Source: Staphylococcus ratti (GTDB lineage Bacteria; Bacillota; Bacilli; Staphylococcales; Staphylococcaceae). Taken from it: 64,000 nt of DNA. How positions within the stretch are numbered: the stretch's first letter is position 1; each line of letters starts with the position of its first letter. The stretch is taken from NCBI RefSeq assembly GCF_020883535.1, contig NZ_CP086654.1, positions 1,550,001 through 1,614,000 of the forward strand. Reading direction: 5' to 3'. This document shows positions 24,324-35,481 of this stretch, one piece after another. The notes under the pieces are model-generated. The model made no database searches. It was not told the DNA's origin and saw nothing but the letters and a program-made list of their open reading frames with translations. The position numbers and the translations under genes are program-made.

Positions 24324-26729
24324 CTAACCTCTTAACGTTGCACCTTGTTGTTCTAGTTCTGATAGGATGCGATCATGAACTTCTGCTACTTGTGCTTCAG
24401 TCAAAGTGTTTTCAGTATCTAAATATTCTAATCGAATCGCTACTGATTTTTTACCTGCTTCCATATGTTCACCTTCATAGACATCAAATACAGAAGCTTC
24501 TTTTAATAAATGATTTCCGGCTTGTTTAATAGTTTGAATCAATGCTGATACACGTACCTCTGTATCAACTACTAATGCAATATCACGTGTTACGCCAGGA
24601 AACTTAGGAATTTGATTATAGTTGATATAACCTACACGGTAGCTCATTAACTTTTCATAATTCAATTCAAAGACGTATGTACGTCCTAAATCATATTGTT
24701 TCGCTACTGTTGGGTGAAGTTCTCCAATGAATCCAATTACATCACCTTGACATAATACTTTTGCTGTTCGCCCAGGGTGTAAACCGTCTATTTGTGCTGT
24801 TTCATAATCAAAAGAAAGTGCTAGTTTATCGGCGATGCGGTCCACTACACCTTTTGTAAGATAGAAATCTACCACTTCTTTTTTAGCTTGCCAAGGATGT
24901 GCAACGTATTCACCTATCATAATACCGCTTAAATATTCTACCTCGTCTGGTAAAACACCCTCACCATTGCTAAAGAAGACATTTCCGATTTCATATAATG
25001 CAATGTTTTGATTTTTACGTGCCACATTGTATTGTGCAGCGTCAATCAAGTGTGGGATTAAACTTTGACGTAATGTAGAATGTGCTTCACTCATTGGCAT
25101 TAATAATTTGATCGCTTCACGCGCTTCCATTGTAAAAGCTTTAGCGCGCTTTTCGTCAACAAGCGAATATGTCATGGCTTGTGACAATCCAGCGCCTTCT
25201 AAAGCACCACGTATCGCACGCGTTTTACGTTGTCGGTCTGTAAGCGCACCACTTGTTACAGACTCAAATACTGGAAGTGATGAAGGTAAATTATCATACC
25301 CGTAAATACGCGCAATTTCTTCAATAATATCAGCTTCAATTTTAATGTCCGGACGGCGAGAAGGTACCGTTACTTGGAGCGTTTGCTCTTCTACAGTCGT
25401 CTCAAAACCAAGTTGTTGAAGTGCCTCTATCATTTCATGTTCTGACACATTAAAGCCTATTGTTCGATTAACTTTATCTACAGTAATTTCAATTGTACGT
25501 GTTAAAGGACCCAAATCTCCTTGAGCAACACGTTCAGCTAACACTTCTCCGTTCGCCAACGTCTCTAAAAGATAACACGCACGGTCAACTGCTTCATTCA
25601 CAAATTCTGCTGCTAATCCTTTTTCAAAGCGACTTGATGATTCACTTCTTAAATTCAAGCGACGTGACGTATGACGTATGGCAACCGTATCAAATAAGGC
25701 CCCTTCAACTACTACGTTTTTAGTTTGTTCTGTTACTTCTGAAAAATCACCGCCCATGACGCCGCCAAGTGCAATAGGCTCTGTTCCGTTTGTAATAACG
25801 ATGTCATTCGTCTGTAATTGGCGTTCTTGATTGTCTAATGTTGTCATTGTTTCGCCTTCACGTGCTTGGCGCACGACAATTTCATTAGAACCTATTTTAT
25901 CTTGGTCAAACATATGCAAAGGTTGACCATATTCTAATAATACATAATTAGAAATATCAACAACGTTATTAATTGGTCGAATGCCCGCTTTCATTAAGCG
26001 CGCTTGCATCCACTCTGGAGAAGGCGCAATAGTAACGTTTTCTACAACTCGCGCACTATAATAAGGCACTTTGTCTTCATTTTCAATTTTCACAGAAAGT
26101 TTATGATGTGCATCGCCTTTTTCTGAAGTTAGCGTTGTTTCTGGCTTCTGTACAGGCTGATGATATAAAGCCCCTACTTCGTAAGCAGTCCCAATCATGC
26201 TTAACGCATCAGAACGGTTTGGTGTTAAATCAAACTCCATTAATTGATCATCTAAATATAATGCTTTTAAAGCATCTGTCCCTGGCTCAATTTGTGAAGT
26301 GAAGTTATAAATCCCTTCTTCAAAAGCTTTTGGTACTACATTGCTCGCTAAACCAATTTCTTGTAAAGAACAAATCATACCTTCTGACACTTGGCCACGT
26401 AATTTGGCACGCTTTATTTTAATACCACCTGGAAGACGCCCGCCTACTTTAGCGACAATTACCGTCTGACCAGCATCGACATTAGAGGCCCCACAGACAA
26501 TCTGAGTCAATTCATCTTCACCAATATCGACTTGACAAATGCTTAATTTATCTGCATCTGGATGTTTTGCAGTTGATGCTACATATCCAACAACTAAATT
26601 TTTAATATCTTTAGTAAAATCAATAATTTCATCAACTTCAATACCCGAACGTGTAATACGTTCAGCCAACGCTTCAATGGAAACATCAATATTCACATAG
26701 GATTCTAACCATTCTTTTGAAATTAACAT
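24324..26729 (-). CDS. pheT: Phenylalanine-tRNA ligase beta subunit
   Basis: An 801-residue beta subunit of the (alpha-beta)2 PheRS. It carries an N-terminal tRNA-binding EMAP/OB domain (about 40-150, [14 protein letters not shown]), the B3/B4 editing region ([15 protein letters not shown] [12 protein letters not shown], about 155-400), the B5 domain (about 405-480) and a C-terminal ferredoxin-like anticodon-binding FDX-ACB domain ([12 protein letters not shown] onward). It overlaps the pheS stop by 7 bases. Expression is controlled by the T-box upstream of pheS. Confidence 0.98.
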   Translation of the reverse strand: MLISKEWLESYVNIDVSIEALAERITRSGIEVDEIIDFTKDIKNLVVGYVASTAKHPDADKLSICQVDIGEDELTQIVCGASNVDAGQTVIVAKVGGRLPGGIKIKRAKLRGQVSEGMICSLQEIGLASNVVPKAFEEGIYNFTSQIEPGTDALKALYLDDQLMEFDLTPNRSDALSMIGTAYEVGALYHQPVQKPETTLTSEKGDAHHKLSVKIENEDKVPYYSARVVENVTIAPSPEWMQARLMKAGIRPINNVVDISNYVLLEYGQPLHMFDQDKIGSNEIVVRQAREGETMTTLDNQERQLQTNDIVITNGTEPIALGGVMGGDFSEVTEQTKNVVVEGALFDTVAIRHTSRRLNLRSESSSRFEKGLAAEFVNEAVDRACYLLETLANGEVLAERVAQGDLGPLTRTIEITVDKVNRTIGFNVSEHEMIEALQQLGFETTVEEQTLQVTVPSRRPDIKIEADIIEEIARIYGYDNLPSSLPVFESVTSGALTDRQRKTRAIRGALEGAGLSQAMTYSLVDEKRAKAFTMEAREAIKLLMPMSEAHSTLRQSLIPHLIDAAQYNVARKNQNIALYEIGNVFFSNGEGVLPDEVEYLSGIMIGEYVAHPWQAKKEVVDFYLTKGVVDRIADKLALSFDYETAQIDGLHPGRTAKVLCQGDVIGFIGELHPTVAKQYDLGRTYVFELNYEKLMSYRVGYINYNQIPKFPGVTRDIALVVDTEVRVSALIQTIKQAGNHLLKEASVFDVYEGEHMEAGKKSVAIRLEYLDTENTLTEAQVAEVHDRILSELEQQGATLRG

Positions 26730-27787
26730 GTTGTTTCACCTCTATCTTCTACCGCTTTAAATTGCTCTAAGAAACGTACATCATTCGTATAGAAATGACG
26801 AATGTCTTCAATGCCATATTTCAACATCGCGATACGATCTGGTCCCATACCGAAAGCAAAACCTGAATAACGTTTTGAATCAAATCCAGCCATTTCTAAC
26901 ACATTAGGGTGGACCATACCCGCACCTAAAATTTCAATCCAGCCTGTATGTTTACATACATTACAACCTTCACCTTTACATTTAAAACACGAAACGTCTA
27001 CTTCTACTGAAGGTTCTGTAAATGGGAAGTAACTTGGACGTAAGCGCAACTCACGTTCTTCACCAAATAATGATTTAGCTAATAATTCAAGCGTCCCTTT
27101 TAAGTCGCTCATTTTAATGTTTTCATCTACAACAAGCCCTTCAATTTGTGTGAACTGATGACTATGTGTCGCGTCGTCTGAATCACGTCGATATACTTTA
27201 CCAGGACATAATATTTTCACAGGTCCTTCGCCGTTACGCTTTTCCATCGTACGCGCCTGTACTGGTGAGGTATGGGTACGCATTAAAATTTCTTCAGTAA
27301 TGTAGAAGCTATCCTGCATGTCACGAGCTGGATGAGATTTTGGTAAATTTAGCGCTTCAAAATTGTAATAATCTTGTTCAACTTCGTAGCCTGTAACAAT
27401 TTCATAACCCAATCCTAAAAACAAGTCTTCAATTTCTTCAATTGTTCGTGTTAACGGATGTTTAGCTCCATTTGCGATTTTACGACTTGGCAATGTAACG
27501 TCAATAGATTCTTCTGAAAGTTGTTGGTTTAACTGTGCTTCAGCTAAATCGGCTTGTCTTTCTTCAATCGCACTTGTAATGGCTTGACGTACCTCATTCA
27601 CTTTTTGACCATATTCAGGTTTTTCTTCTTTTGATAAATTTTTCATATTTTTCATTAAACCGGTCACTTGACCTTTTTTACCTAAATATTGTACTTTCAC
27701 GTCTTGTAAAGCTTTTTCACTATCCGCTTGTTGAATCGCCTCAAGTGCTTCAGTTTTAATTTGTAACATTTCATCTGCTTGCGACAT
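26723..27787 (-). CDS. pheS: Phenylalanine-tRNA ligase alpha subunit
   Basis: A 354-residue catalytic subunit (class II synthetase). The N-terminal coiled coil (about 1-85) binds tRNA. Class II motifs 2 and 3 are visible in [20 protein letters not shown] and [34 protein letters not shown] holds a family-typical CxxC patch. The active site attaches Phe to tRNA-Phe. First gene of pheST, behind the T-box leader. Confidence 0.98.
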   Translation of the reverse strand: MSQADEMLQIKTEALEAIQQADSEKALQDVKVQYLGKKGQVTGLMKNMKNLSKEEKPEYGQKVNEVRQAITSAIEERQADLAEAQLNQQLSEESIDVTLPSRKIANGAKHPLTRTIEEIEDLFLGLGYEIVTGYEVEQDYYNFEALNLPKSHPARDMQDSFYITEEILMRTHTSPVQARTMEKRNGEGPVKILCPGKVYRRDSDDATHSHQFTQIEGLVVDENIKMSDLKGTLELLAKSLFGEERELRLRPSYFPFTEPSVEVDVSCFKCKGEGCNVCKHTGWIEILGAGMVHPNVLEMAGFDSKRYSGFAFGMGPDRIAMLKYGIEDIRHFYTNDVRFLEQFKAVEDRGETTC

Positions 27788-27804
27788 CTTTAATCCTCCT
27801 TAAA

Positions 27805-28020
27805 AATAAAAAGACCCCGTCCTATACATGGGACGAAGTCTTTCCGTGGTACCACCCAGTTTTATGTAGTCTCCTACATACACTCTGAATTTATGTTGAT
27901 AACGAGTCATAAACCCGACTTAAATCTCTTTAAGTAGCTAAAAAGGTGAAAAAAACCATACACAATTGAGGCGACTCACAGTTATTGCCGACCTTCCCTT
28001 TACAATTGTTTCGTATCGTT
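27805..28020 (-). promoter_or_regulatory. T-box leader of pheST
   Basis: The minus-strand leader holds the T-box core GGTGGTACCACGG (27857-27844, plus-strand complement CCGTGGTACCACC) followed by a terminator stem: GACTTCGTCCC pairing with GGACGGGGTC around an ATGTATA loop (27845-27808), then a T-run. This is the standard layout in which uncharged tRNA-Phe pairs with the leader and stabilises the antiterminator, switching pheST on. I could not place the specifier codon with certainty. A promoter candidate (TTGATA 28055-28050; TATAAAAA near 28034-28027) lies just upstream. Confidence 0.93.
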
Positions 28021-28087
28021 TCCGTCTTTTTATAAGCATTCTTATTCTGTATCAATACATCAATTATATACATGAGTAAATTGAGGG

Positions 28088-28834
28088 TCAACCCTTTAAA
28101 TGAAACATTAAAATCCCAGCTGCAATCGCTACATTTAAACTTTCTGCGCGACCATAAATAGGAATCGTAACATTTTGCGTCGTCGCATCTAAAAGAGCTT
28201 TAGTCATCCCCTCACCTTCATTACCTAAAATGAGCGCAAATGACGTTTGCTTCTTGTCAATCTTGTGATAGGACACAGCATTTTCTATCGCAGTACCATA
28301 AACTGGCCCATTAAAGTTTTGAACAAAATGTACCACATCTTCTTCTACCACTACCGGTATGTGGAACACACTACCTTGACTCGCACGCAACACTTTATCA
28401 GAAAAAACATCAGCAGTTCCTCTAGAAACGATAACCATATCTAAACCTGCCGCATCTGCCGTTCGAATCAATGTTCCTACATTTCCCGGATCTTGTACAC
28501 GATCTAATATAAGCACTTGTTTGGCAGTAGAGATTTCAAACGTTGGTTTTTGAACAATCGCAAAAATACCTTGAGGCGTTACCGTTCCAGCTAGTGTTTC
28601 AGCCACTTTCATATTTATTTCATAAGTAGCCTGACTCGCTTCAATTAACGCTTGATCGACACGCGCCACATCAAGTACGAATAGATATTCAATAGTTAAA
28701 TTATTTTGAAATGCTTCCTCAATTAAATGATACCCTTCAAGAATCATAAGCCCTTGTTTGTCGCGCTCACGTTTCTTTTTTAGCTTTTGATATAATTTCA
28801 CTTTTGTATTTTGGTTGGAAGTAATTTGTTCCAT
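28088..28834 (-). CDS. SpoU/TrmH-family 2'-O-ribose RNA methyltransferase
   Basis: A 248-residue SPOUT methyltransferase (YsgA/RlmB-like) that uses S-adenosylmethionine to methylate a ribose of rRNA or tRNA. It has an N-terminal RNA-binding domain (QNTKVKLYQKLKKKRERDKQGLMILEG) and the knot: VLILDRVQDPGNVGTLIRTADAAG (about 93-116), LILGNEGEGM (about 194-203) and IPIYGRAESLNVAIAAGI (motif 3). The ATG at 28834 has GAGGCG upstream; an in-frame GTG is at 28840. It precedes pheS, as in other staphylococci; the exact target base is unknown. Confidence 0.9.
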   Translation of the reverse strand: MEQITSNQNTKVKLYQKLKKKRERDKQGLMILEGYHLIEEAFQNNLTIEYLFVLDVARVDQALIEASQATYEINMKVAETLAGTVTPQGIFAIVQKPTFEISTAKQVLILDRVQDPGNVGTLIRTADAAGLDMVIVSRGTADVFSDKVLRASQGSVFHIPVVVEEDVVHFVQNFNGPVYGTAIENAVSYHKIDKKQTSFALILGNEGEGMTKALLDATTQNVTIPIYGRAESLNVAIAAGILMFHLKG

Positions 28835-28886
28835 AAACACGCCTCAACTCTTTATCATTTTATTTCATTCTATCATAAAGTTAAAA

Positions 28887-28926
28887 AGAAAATCGCTTTG
28901 ACCTCAATGCGTCAAAGCGATTTTAT
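28887..28926. terminator. Terminator between rpmF and the SpoU-type gene
   Basis: AAAATCGCTTTGAC and GTCAAAGCGATTTT pair perfectly around an 8-base loop, with T-runs on both strands. It ends the rpmF transcript. Confidence 0.92.
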
Positions 28927-28936
28927 ATCGTATCAA

Positions 28937-29110
28937 TTATTTTGAAACGACTTCTTCACCTTTGTATGAACCACAACCTGGACATACACGGTGTGATAAT
29001 TTAAATTCACCACAGTTTGGGCATTCTTGCATACCTGGTACTGTTAATTTGAAATGCGTACGGCGTTTGTTTTTTCTTGTTTTAGAAGTTCTTCTTTTTG
29101 GTACTGCCAT
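28937..29110 (-). CDS. rpmF: 50S ribosomal protein L32
   Basis: The 57-residue L32 starts [20 protein letters not shown] and has the zinc-ribbon cysteines CPNCGEF and CPGCGSY (four-Cys, zinc-binding form). It belongs to the large ribosomal subunit. AGGGAGG lies 7-8 bases before the ATG. It follows ylbN (DUF177), the nearly universal pairing. In S. aureus the isd haem-uptake genes come next; here the SpoU gene does. Confidence 0.98.
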   Translation of the reverse strand: MAVPKRRTSKTRKNKRRTHFKLTVPGMQECPNCGEFKLSHRVCPGCGSYKGEEVVSK

Positions 29111-29152
29111 GATTAATCCTCCCTTTTATTCATTACATATGACGTATTGATT

Positions 29153-29695
29153 TTAGCGTGCGCGATCACCATCATCATAAAACTGTTGTAATTTTTGAAG
29201 CCTTGGATCGACTTTTTTATGCGACTCATCTTGTGAAGGGTCGTTATCCAAAATTTGTGTTTCGTCAACAACTTCCCAACCTTGACCACCTGTTAACATG
29301 TCTTCGCTATCATCAGCGATAACACGCATAGGTTTTTCTAACATCACAATCTCTTCCGCGATTGCACGAAGATTGATGATGCCATCCGTCGCGAGATGAT
29401 AATGTTCATCGTCCTCATCTTCGTATAAACCATCTAAATCAAACACTTCCGTCGATGTTGTATCCAAAGGAACTTCTACTGGCTTAAGTGTACGTGCACA
29501 TGCCATCGTATACATTCCAGTTAAATGCATAGTTGCAACGACTTCATTCGACTTTACGATTAATTCACCCTCAATGTGAACTGGAGATAAATGTATAATA
29601 TCTAAAGTTCCAGCTAAATCGTTAAATTCAACAGTTTGATTAAATTTAAAAGGTTGTCCTTGGTATTTTCTTAATTGTGTTATTGACCATTTCAT
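29153..29695 (-). CDS. YceD/YlbN family protein (DUF177)
   Basis: A 180-residue protein of the YceD/DUF177 family. The central metal-like motif region is MACARTLKPVEVPLDTTSTEVFDL; an acidic stretch (LYEDEDDEHYHL) and the C-terminal KVDPRLQKLQQF are typical. The family is linked to 23S rRNA accumulation and is co-transcribed with rpmF. Only the first cysteine of the usual CxxC is present here (MACARTL), which is common in staphylococci. The exact biochemical role is unknown. Confidence 0.9.
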   Translation of the reverse strand: MKWSITQLRKYQGQPFKFNQTVEFNDLAGTLDIIHLSPVHIEGELIVKSNEVVATMHLTGMYTMACARTLKPVEVPLDTTSTEVFDLDGLYEDEDDEHYHLATDGIINLRAIAEEIVMLEKPMRVIADDSEDMLTGGQGWEVVDETQILDNDPSQDESHKKVDPRLQKLQQFYDDGDRAR

Positions 29696-29821
29696 ATGGC
29701 TTCACCTCTAACAAGCACAAAATTTATTTTAACTTTTGACGCTAAAGTTGTCAAGATTTTTTCTTAACATCTTTAGTTCTGTTACAATACTCATAATGAG
29801 ACACGAAAGGAAAGAAAGCAA

Positions 29822-30961
29822 ATGAAAAGTGTTGCCCTCATTACAGAGTATAATCCCTTTCATAATGGACACCTCTATCACGCGCAACAATCAAAGCACA
29901 TCACTAATGCAGACGTGGTCATCGCGATCATGAGTGGCCAGTTTATGATGCGTGGTATGCCTGCAATGTATTCTAAATTCACACGCACACAAATGGCGCT
30001 TCAAGGTGTTGATCTTGTCGTTGAACTGCCTTTACTCGGCAGTCTATCTTCAAGTGATCGTTTTGCAGAAATGGGTGTCAAAGTTGCCAATTATTTAGAC
30101 GTAGACGCCCTGTCATTTGGTAGCGAAAGTGGCGATATCCGTCAGCTTAAGTCAATAGCTGAACAAATATGCCACTTTGAAAATCATCCGCAATTTCAAA
30201 ACGCACTCAAACAAGGTAAAAGTTATGCTCGGATCGTCGGTGAATATATAAATGATGCGTGTATCGAGTCACCTAACAATATTTTAGCATTGTCTTATCT
30301 CAAGCAATTACACATACAAAATAGTAACATCAAACCATACACAATATCGCGTACCAATGCACAACATCACCAAAATGAAATCGCACATCATACATTTGCA
30401 AGTGGTTCTGCAATTCGTAAAGATATCCTTAATAATGGAAAACATTGGAAAAACTGCGTCCCACCGAACAATTATCCATTGTTTTCTCATCCATTCACTC
30501 AAACAGATACGCTATTTAAAATGATTCAACTCACCGTGCTACAACAATCTCTCACATCACTTGCTTCCATTTATACAATGAGTGAAGGATTTGAGCATCG
30601 CTTAAGTCGCATGATTCGTGAGGTTAATCATTGGGATGCGTTGCTCACAAAACTGAAAACAAAGCGTTACACGCATACACATATACAACGCATTTTAATG
30701 AACGTATTACTGAATTTTCGTTATGAAGATGTCCAACCTCACATTAATGCGGTTAGAATTTTAGGCATGACAACTAAAGGACAAACGTATTTAAAAAATC
30801 TAAAACAACGCTATCCAGAGAAAAACTTAATTACCAATGTCAATAAAACATCCGCTTCTTATTTTAAACACGAAATAAAAGCGACAGATATATACAATCT
30901 ACTAACGCAGCAAACAAACACAGATTTCAATACACCTGTCATCATCTCACACGACAGATAA
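29822..30961 (+). CDS. tmcAL: tRNA(Met) cytidine acetate ligase TmcAL (YlbM)
   Basis: A 379-residue nucleotidyltransferase-like enzyme that forms N4-acetylcytidine at the wobble base of elongator tRNA-Met from acetate and ATP. The HIGH-like motif is in ITEYNPFHNGHLYHAQ (about residues 7-22), followed by the IMSGQFMMRGMPA and SFGSESGD (about 100-107) nucleotide-binding segments. SGSAIRKDI lies near 194-202. The start overlaps a good GGAAAGAAAG site. It is transcribed divergently from ylbN-rpmF. Confidence 0.93.
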   Translation: MKSVALITEYNPFHNGHLYHAQQSKHITNADVVIAIMSGQFMMRGMPAMYSKFTRTQMALQGVDLVVELPLLGSLSSSDRFAEMGVKVANYLDVDALSFGSESGDIRQLKSIAEQICHFENHPQFQNALKQGKSYARIVGEYINDACIESPNNILALSYLKQLHIQNSNIKPYTISRTNAQHHQNEIAHHTFASGSAIRKDILNNGKHWKNCVPPNNYPLFSHPFTQTDTLFKMIQLTVLQQSLTSLASIYTMSEGFEHRLSRMIREVNHWDALLTKLKTKRYTHTHIQRILMNVLLNFRYEDVQPHINAVRILGMTTKGQTYLKNLKQRYPEKNLITNVNKTSASYFKHEIKATDIYNLLTQQTNTDFNTPVIISHDR

Positions 30962-31035
30962 ATACACTGGCTCAAAATTCGAAATAATAATGTGTTGCAC
31001 CAATAAGATGTATTCAATCATCCGTAATGACACAA

Positions 31036-32093
<1,058 letters not shown>

Positions 32094-32152
32094 ATACTTA
32101 CACTTCCAATCTTTTTTCATTTTTAATATAATTTTCATGAAGGAGGAACATC

Positions 32153-32542
32153 ATGAAACAATCATTTATCGTACTTGGTCAAGGGCTTACAGATTTATAC
32201 GAATTTAAAACACTGATCGATTATAATCATCCAAGAGTCGAGCGTATCGTCTTTTTTCATACACCAAAATCCGAAGCGCAATTAACATCCGTTGCTTTAA
32301 TTATGCAACCTACAGAAGGAAGGTACTTCCAAGGGATTTATATCATGTTGAATGCTTTACGTTATCCCTTTCCTGAAACTAATCGTAAATACGAACTCAT
32401 CCAATCATTCGCCTCACCTTATAATATCGAAATGGTTGGTGTAGATGTCCACGCTCCTGAAGCATATCCAGAATTAGAGCTATACTTTAATTATTTAAAA
32501 AGTGTTTTAAGACTTCAACATTGGTTGCCACCACTTGAGTAG
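32153..32542 (+). CDS. Conserved hypothetical protein, 129 aa
   Basis: A soluble 129-residue protein starting MKQSFIVLGQGLTDLYEF, rich in aromatic and hydrophobic residues, with SEAQLTSVALIMQPTEGRYFQGIYIML in the middle. I recognise it only as a conserved staphylococcal/bacillar neighbour of rsmD and ylbG; some databases label such proteins wrongly as methylthioribose kinase. Its stop abuts the stop of convergent ylbG, with no terminator between. AAGGAGG precedes the ATG. Confidence 0.75.
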   Translation: MKQSFIVLGQGLTDLYEFKTLIDYNHPRVERIVFFHTPKSEAQLTSVALIMQPTEGRYFQGIYIMLNALRYPFPETNRKYELIQSFASPYNIEMVGVDVHAPEAYPELELYFNYLKSVLRLQHWLPPLE

Positions 32543-32791
32543 CTAAAATTCATATTTTTCTTTTTCGTATACTTTTTTTATAGTTTTATATGGTGAACCT
32601 ACCACTTTCGTCACATATTTAAGTTTCATCAAATTTTGAACGATTTGATCTATTTGTTGTTGTTCTACATACATTGCGACATATTTATGTGTTTTGTTCG
32701 TCGAAACAATGTGACCATACTTACGTATTTGACGTTCATGTTTCATATTTTTTAAGTAAATAATTAATTTTTCTCGTTGTACGATTTCCAT
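32543..32791 (-). CDS. ylbG: YlbG family protein (DUF2129)
   Basis: An 82-residue basic protein of the YlbG family, unknown function. It starts [20 protein letters not shown], has the family segment [20 protein letters not shown], and ends with a Lys/Glu-rich tail. The ATG at 32791 has GAGGTGAAAAA before it; the longer frame to 32863 is not plausible. In Bacillus it lies between ylbF and rsmD, the same neighbourhood as here. Confidence 0.88.
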   Translation of the reverse strand: MEIVQREKLIIYLKNMKHERQIRKYGHIVSTNKTHKYVAMYVEQQQIDQIVQNLMKLKYVTKVVGSPYKTIKKVYEKEKYEF

Positions 32792-32881
32792 TTTTTCACC
32801 TCGCACTTTCACGCTTATATCGTACCATGTGTGCGATAAAAACGAAAAGATAAATTTTATCACATTAAGGAGTTGGTAAAA

Positions 32882-33805
32882 ATGACACAGTCGCGCCGAA
32901 TCATCACGCGTACCATTATAGGGATTTCAAGTTTAATAGGCAGCCGCTTTTTATTGAACTATATCAAAAAAGAAATTAATCCGCGAAACATCCATCCCTA
33001 TTTCAAACATCCTGCCCCCTTTATATTAAGTCATAGAGGCGGTATGTACGAACGCCCTGAACATACGGCCCTCGCCTTTGATCATAGTGAAAAACTCGGG
33101 TTGACTGGGTTTGAAATTGATATCCGTATTTCTAAAGATGAACATGTCATCGTATTTCATGATGCTGATGTTGATCGTACAACAAATGGCTCTGGCCGCG
33201 TTGTAGAGTATACGTTAGATGAATTAAAAAAATTAGATGCCGGCTATCATTTTACAGATATTAATGGTACAACACCTTACAAGAACCATCCTAAAGCTAA
33301 AATTATGACATTAGATGAATTGTTTACATGCTACCCTAATCAATTGGTTAATATTGATATTAAAGACCATCCTGAAACGTATGAAGGAAGTATTGCGGCT
33401 GAACGCTTGTATCAAACTATCGTCAAACATGACGCGCAACATCGTGTACTCGTTACAAGTTTTCATAAAGAACAAATCGAGCGCTTTAACCTCTACCATT
33501 CTAACGACATTGCAACAGGCGCAAGTCAAGCTGAAGTGACTGAAGGCATACTTAAATTTTATACTGGTTTTTCCAAACTTTACGATGGGCAAGCGCTCAC
33601 ATTCCAAATGCCCCTTTCTTATAAAGGGCTACCACTTACATCAAAACGGTTCATTTCTTGGCTTAATTCACGTCAAATTGCGCCGGGTTATTATGGCGTA
33701 AATAGTATTGATTTAATGTGTGATTTAATCACGCACGGCGTCCATACTATAGTGACTGATCGCCCAACTTTAGCGCAACAGTTTAAAACAATTAACCTAC
33801 GTTAA
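32882..33805 (+). CDS. Glycerophosphodiester phosphodiesterase
   Basis: A 307-residue GDPD. It has one N-terminal hydrophobic segment (about 9-28, an anchor or uncleaved signal) and the TIM-barrel phosphodiesterase. Catalytic residues are in [15 protein letters not shown] (HRG...E, about 51-65) and [18 protein letters not shown] (ExD...H, about 77-95). The family hydrolyses glycerophosphodiesters to glycerol 3-phosphate plus an alcohol. The ATG at 32882 has AAGGAG nine bases upstream; the TTG at 32873 lies too close to it. It converges on ylbF. Confidence 0.92.
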   Translation: MTQSRRIITRTIIGISSLIGSRFLLNYIKKEINPRNIHPYFKHPAPFILSHRGGMYERPEHTALAFDHSEKLGLTGFEIDIRISKDEHVIVFHDADVDRTTNGSGRVVEYTLDELKKLDAGYHFTDINGTTPYKNHPKAKIMTLDELFTCYPNQLVNIDIKDHPETYEGSIAAERLYQTIVKHDAQHRVLVTSFHKEQIERFNLYHSNDIATGASQAEVTEGILKFYTGFSKLYDGQALTFQMPLSYKGLPLTSKRFISWLNSRQIAPGYYGVNSIDLMCDLITHGVHTIVTDRPTLAQQFKTINLR

Positions 33806-33807
33806 AA

Positions 33808-33851
33808 GATAGAGCACCTCGAAAAAAATACTTTTTCGAGGTGCTCTATCA
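33808..33851. terminator. Bidirectional terminator, GDPD / ylbF
   Basis: GATAGAGCACCTCGAAAAA and its complement form a perfect 19-bp stem around a short loop. It serves convergent genes. Confidence 0.95.
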
Positions 33852-33853
33852 CG

Positions 33854-34291
33854 TTAATGCGCTTTACATTTACATGATTCACCTGTGGCGCAACCGTGGG
33901 CTAATTTATCAAATAGTGGTGTGCCAGCATCTACTTTAACATGTTCTGAAACACTTGTAGCTAATACCGTGACAACTTCATCGATAAGTTGTTGTAGCGC
34001 TGTTTCAGCTTGCTTGAATGTAATCACAGTCGGATGCATTTCATATTGCCTCTTAGCACGTCTCGTTTCTAACATAATTTGTTGATAATCTGGGTGGTAA
34101 CGCCCAAACCTTTGGACTTCGTTGTATGCCACGCGCGTAGTTAAAAATGCTTGATACAAACTTTGTGCGGTTTCATCATTTTTTAATGCCTGTTGCGCTT
34201 CTTTATATTGATGATAGACTTCAGACGCTCTAATCATATCTCCTAATTGATCTGTTTTGTCTAAAACCGTCACTAATGCTTCATTAAACAT
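33854..34291 (-). CDS. ylbF: YlbF/RicF family protein (DUF964)
   Basis: A 145-residue helical protein of the YlbF/YmcA family. In Bacillus YlbF (RicF) forms a complex with YmcA and YaaT that holds Fe-S clusters and promotes RNase Y mRNA processing. The helical core (about 5-115) carries the family signature QQIMLETRRAKRQYEMHPTV. The tail HGCATGESCKCKAH carries three cysteines, the likely cluster ligands. It overlaps the CAP-domain gene upstream by eight bases. Confidence 0.85.
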   Translation of the reverse strand: MFNEALVTVLDKTDQLGDMIRASEVYHQYKEAQQALKNDETAQSLYQAFLTTRVAYNEVQRFGRYHPDYQQIMLETRRAKRQYEMHPTVITFKQAETALQQLIDEVVTVLATSVSEHVKVDAGTPLFDKLAHGCATGESCKCKAH

Positions 34292-35357
34292 CTCTTTCTT
34301 CCTCCTCTAGAAAGATTAATATGAAATACTGTCGATCAATTTCACTACCCATTTTAGTATATTTTTCATTTAACATTCTTGAACGATGGACGTCTGAATT
34401 CATCCAACTATGAGCGAGCGTTGGAATATCAGTAAAATTATACGCCACATTTTGTGAAACACTATTGTAGTGTAAATCCGCTTGGTCTAATACATCGATT
34501 AAATTAGACTCTGTAAAAGTAGTGTTACCATTAGATAGGGTATTAAATAAATTCACATTAGCTACACTTTCAAGTTTTCCTTCTACTGTTAGAGGTTTGC
34601 GATGATACAGTTGACGCATTTCGTTTGTAAGTTCATATAAAGTCAATCGTTGGTTAACATCTTGGTCTGGATTTTTATGCGCTTCTTTTTTGTCTACTTC
34701 ATCTTCGCTCAACATCGAAGATTCATTTTGCGCGTATGGATTCATCGCAACTAACGCCTCTTTATCTAAAAATCTCAATCCAATAACACGATTCGTTTGT
34801 TGATCTATAAACACCTGTTCATAAATGTCACCAAACTGTATCAATGCTTGTGTTTTAATATCTTCATCCGACAATTCGTAATGATATTCACGCCCATTCA
34901 ACTTAAATTGCGGCTCCGTATTGATAGAAAATGAATTATAAATTTTATCGGCAGGAGAATTGATATCAATAGGCCCTACCTTTGTTTTCGAGCCTTCGCC
35001 CGTCACATAGACCGATATCACTTTATGATTTTTGGCTGTAATAATGAGATACATATCCTCTCTATGAAAAATGTAGTTTTCATAATCTTTTTCAAAGCTG
35101 TACGTTCGATCTGCTTGACCGTATTTTTCAGTCACTTTATTCATTGACTTTCCAACTAAGGTGCCCACACCTTTGGTCAAAGTTGAATTTTCACCTTCAT
35201 TTTGTTTATGTTGGGGTGCATTATTACGCTTAGCCGAATCATTTGATCGGTTAGGATTTTCTAAAACATCAAATTCAAGATTAGGAGAATAAAACAAATA
35301 AATCAAGAAGCCGATGAATAATATAACGCCTAACATCTTAAATATAATACTTTTCAT
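34284..35357 (-). CDS. CAP-domain (SCP/PR1-like) membrane-anchored protein, YlbC-like
   Basis: A 357-residue secreted or anchored protein. It has an N-terminal hydrophobic helix (MKSIIFKMLGVILFIGFLIYLFY, signal-anchor), a Ser/Asn/Lys-rich linker, a CAP-associated N-terminal domain (about 70-200) and a C-terminal CAP/SCP domain (LYELTNEMRQLYHRKPL; AHSWMNSDVHRSRMLNEKY). The family is extracytoplasmic with no known activity. The ATG at 35357 has AGGAGGTG upstream; the extension to 35411 is not plausible. Co-transcribed with ylbF. Confidence 0.88.
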   Translation of the reverse strand: MKSIIFKMLGVILFIGFLIYLFYSPNLEFDVLENPNRSNDSAKRNNAPQHKQNEGENSTLTKGVGTLVGKSMNKVTEKYGQADRTYSFEKDYENYIFHREDMYLIITAKNHKVISVYVTGEGSKTKVGPIDINSPADKIYNSFSINTEPQFKLNGREYHYELSDEDIKTQALIQFGDIYEQVFIDQQTNRVIGLRFLDKEALVAMNPYAQNESSMLSEDEVDKKEAHKNPDQDVNQRLTLYELTNEMRQLYHRKPLTVEGKLESVANVNLFNTLSNGNTTFTESNLIDVLDQADLHYNSVSQNVAYNFTDIPTLAHSWMNSDVHRSRMLNEKYTKMGSEIDRQYFILIFLEEEERDV

Positions 35358-35432
35358 AGGCACCTCCTTCAAAACGTGGTATTTTACAATATTTTCCCAT
35401 TTTTGAAGCAAAAGTCAAAATAATTGATACCA

Positions 35433-35475
35433 AAAAAGAGTTGTAACATCATTGAGCAACGATTGTTACAACCCT
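35433..35475 (-). terminator. Terminator of ctaM
   Basis: GGTTGTAACA ... TGTTACAAC arms with a 13-base interior; T-rich end on the minus strand (TTTTTT). Confidence 0.8.
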
Positions 35476-35481
35476 AACACA

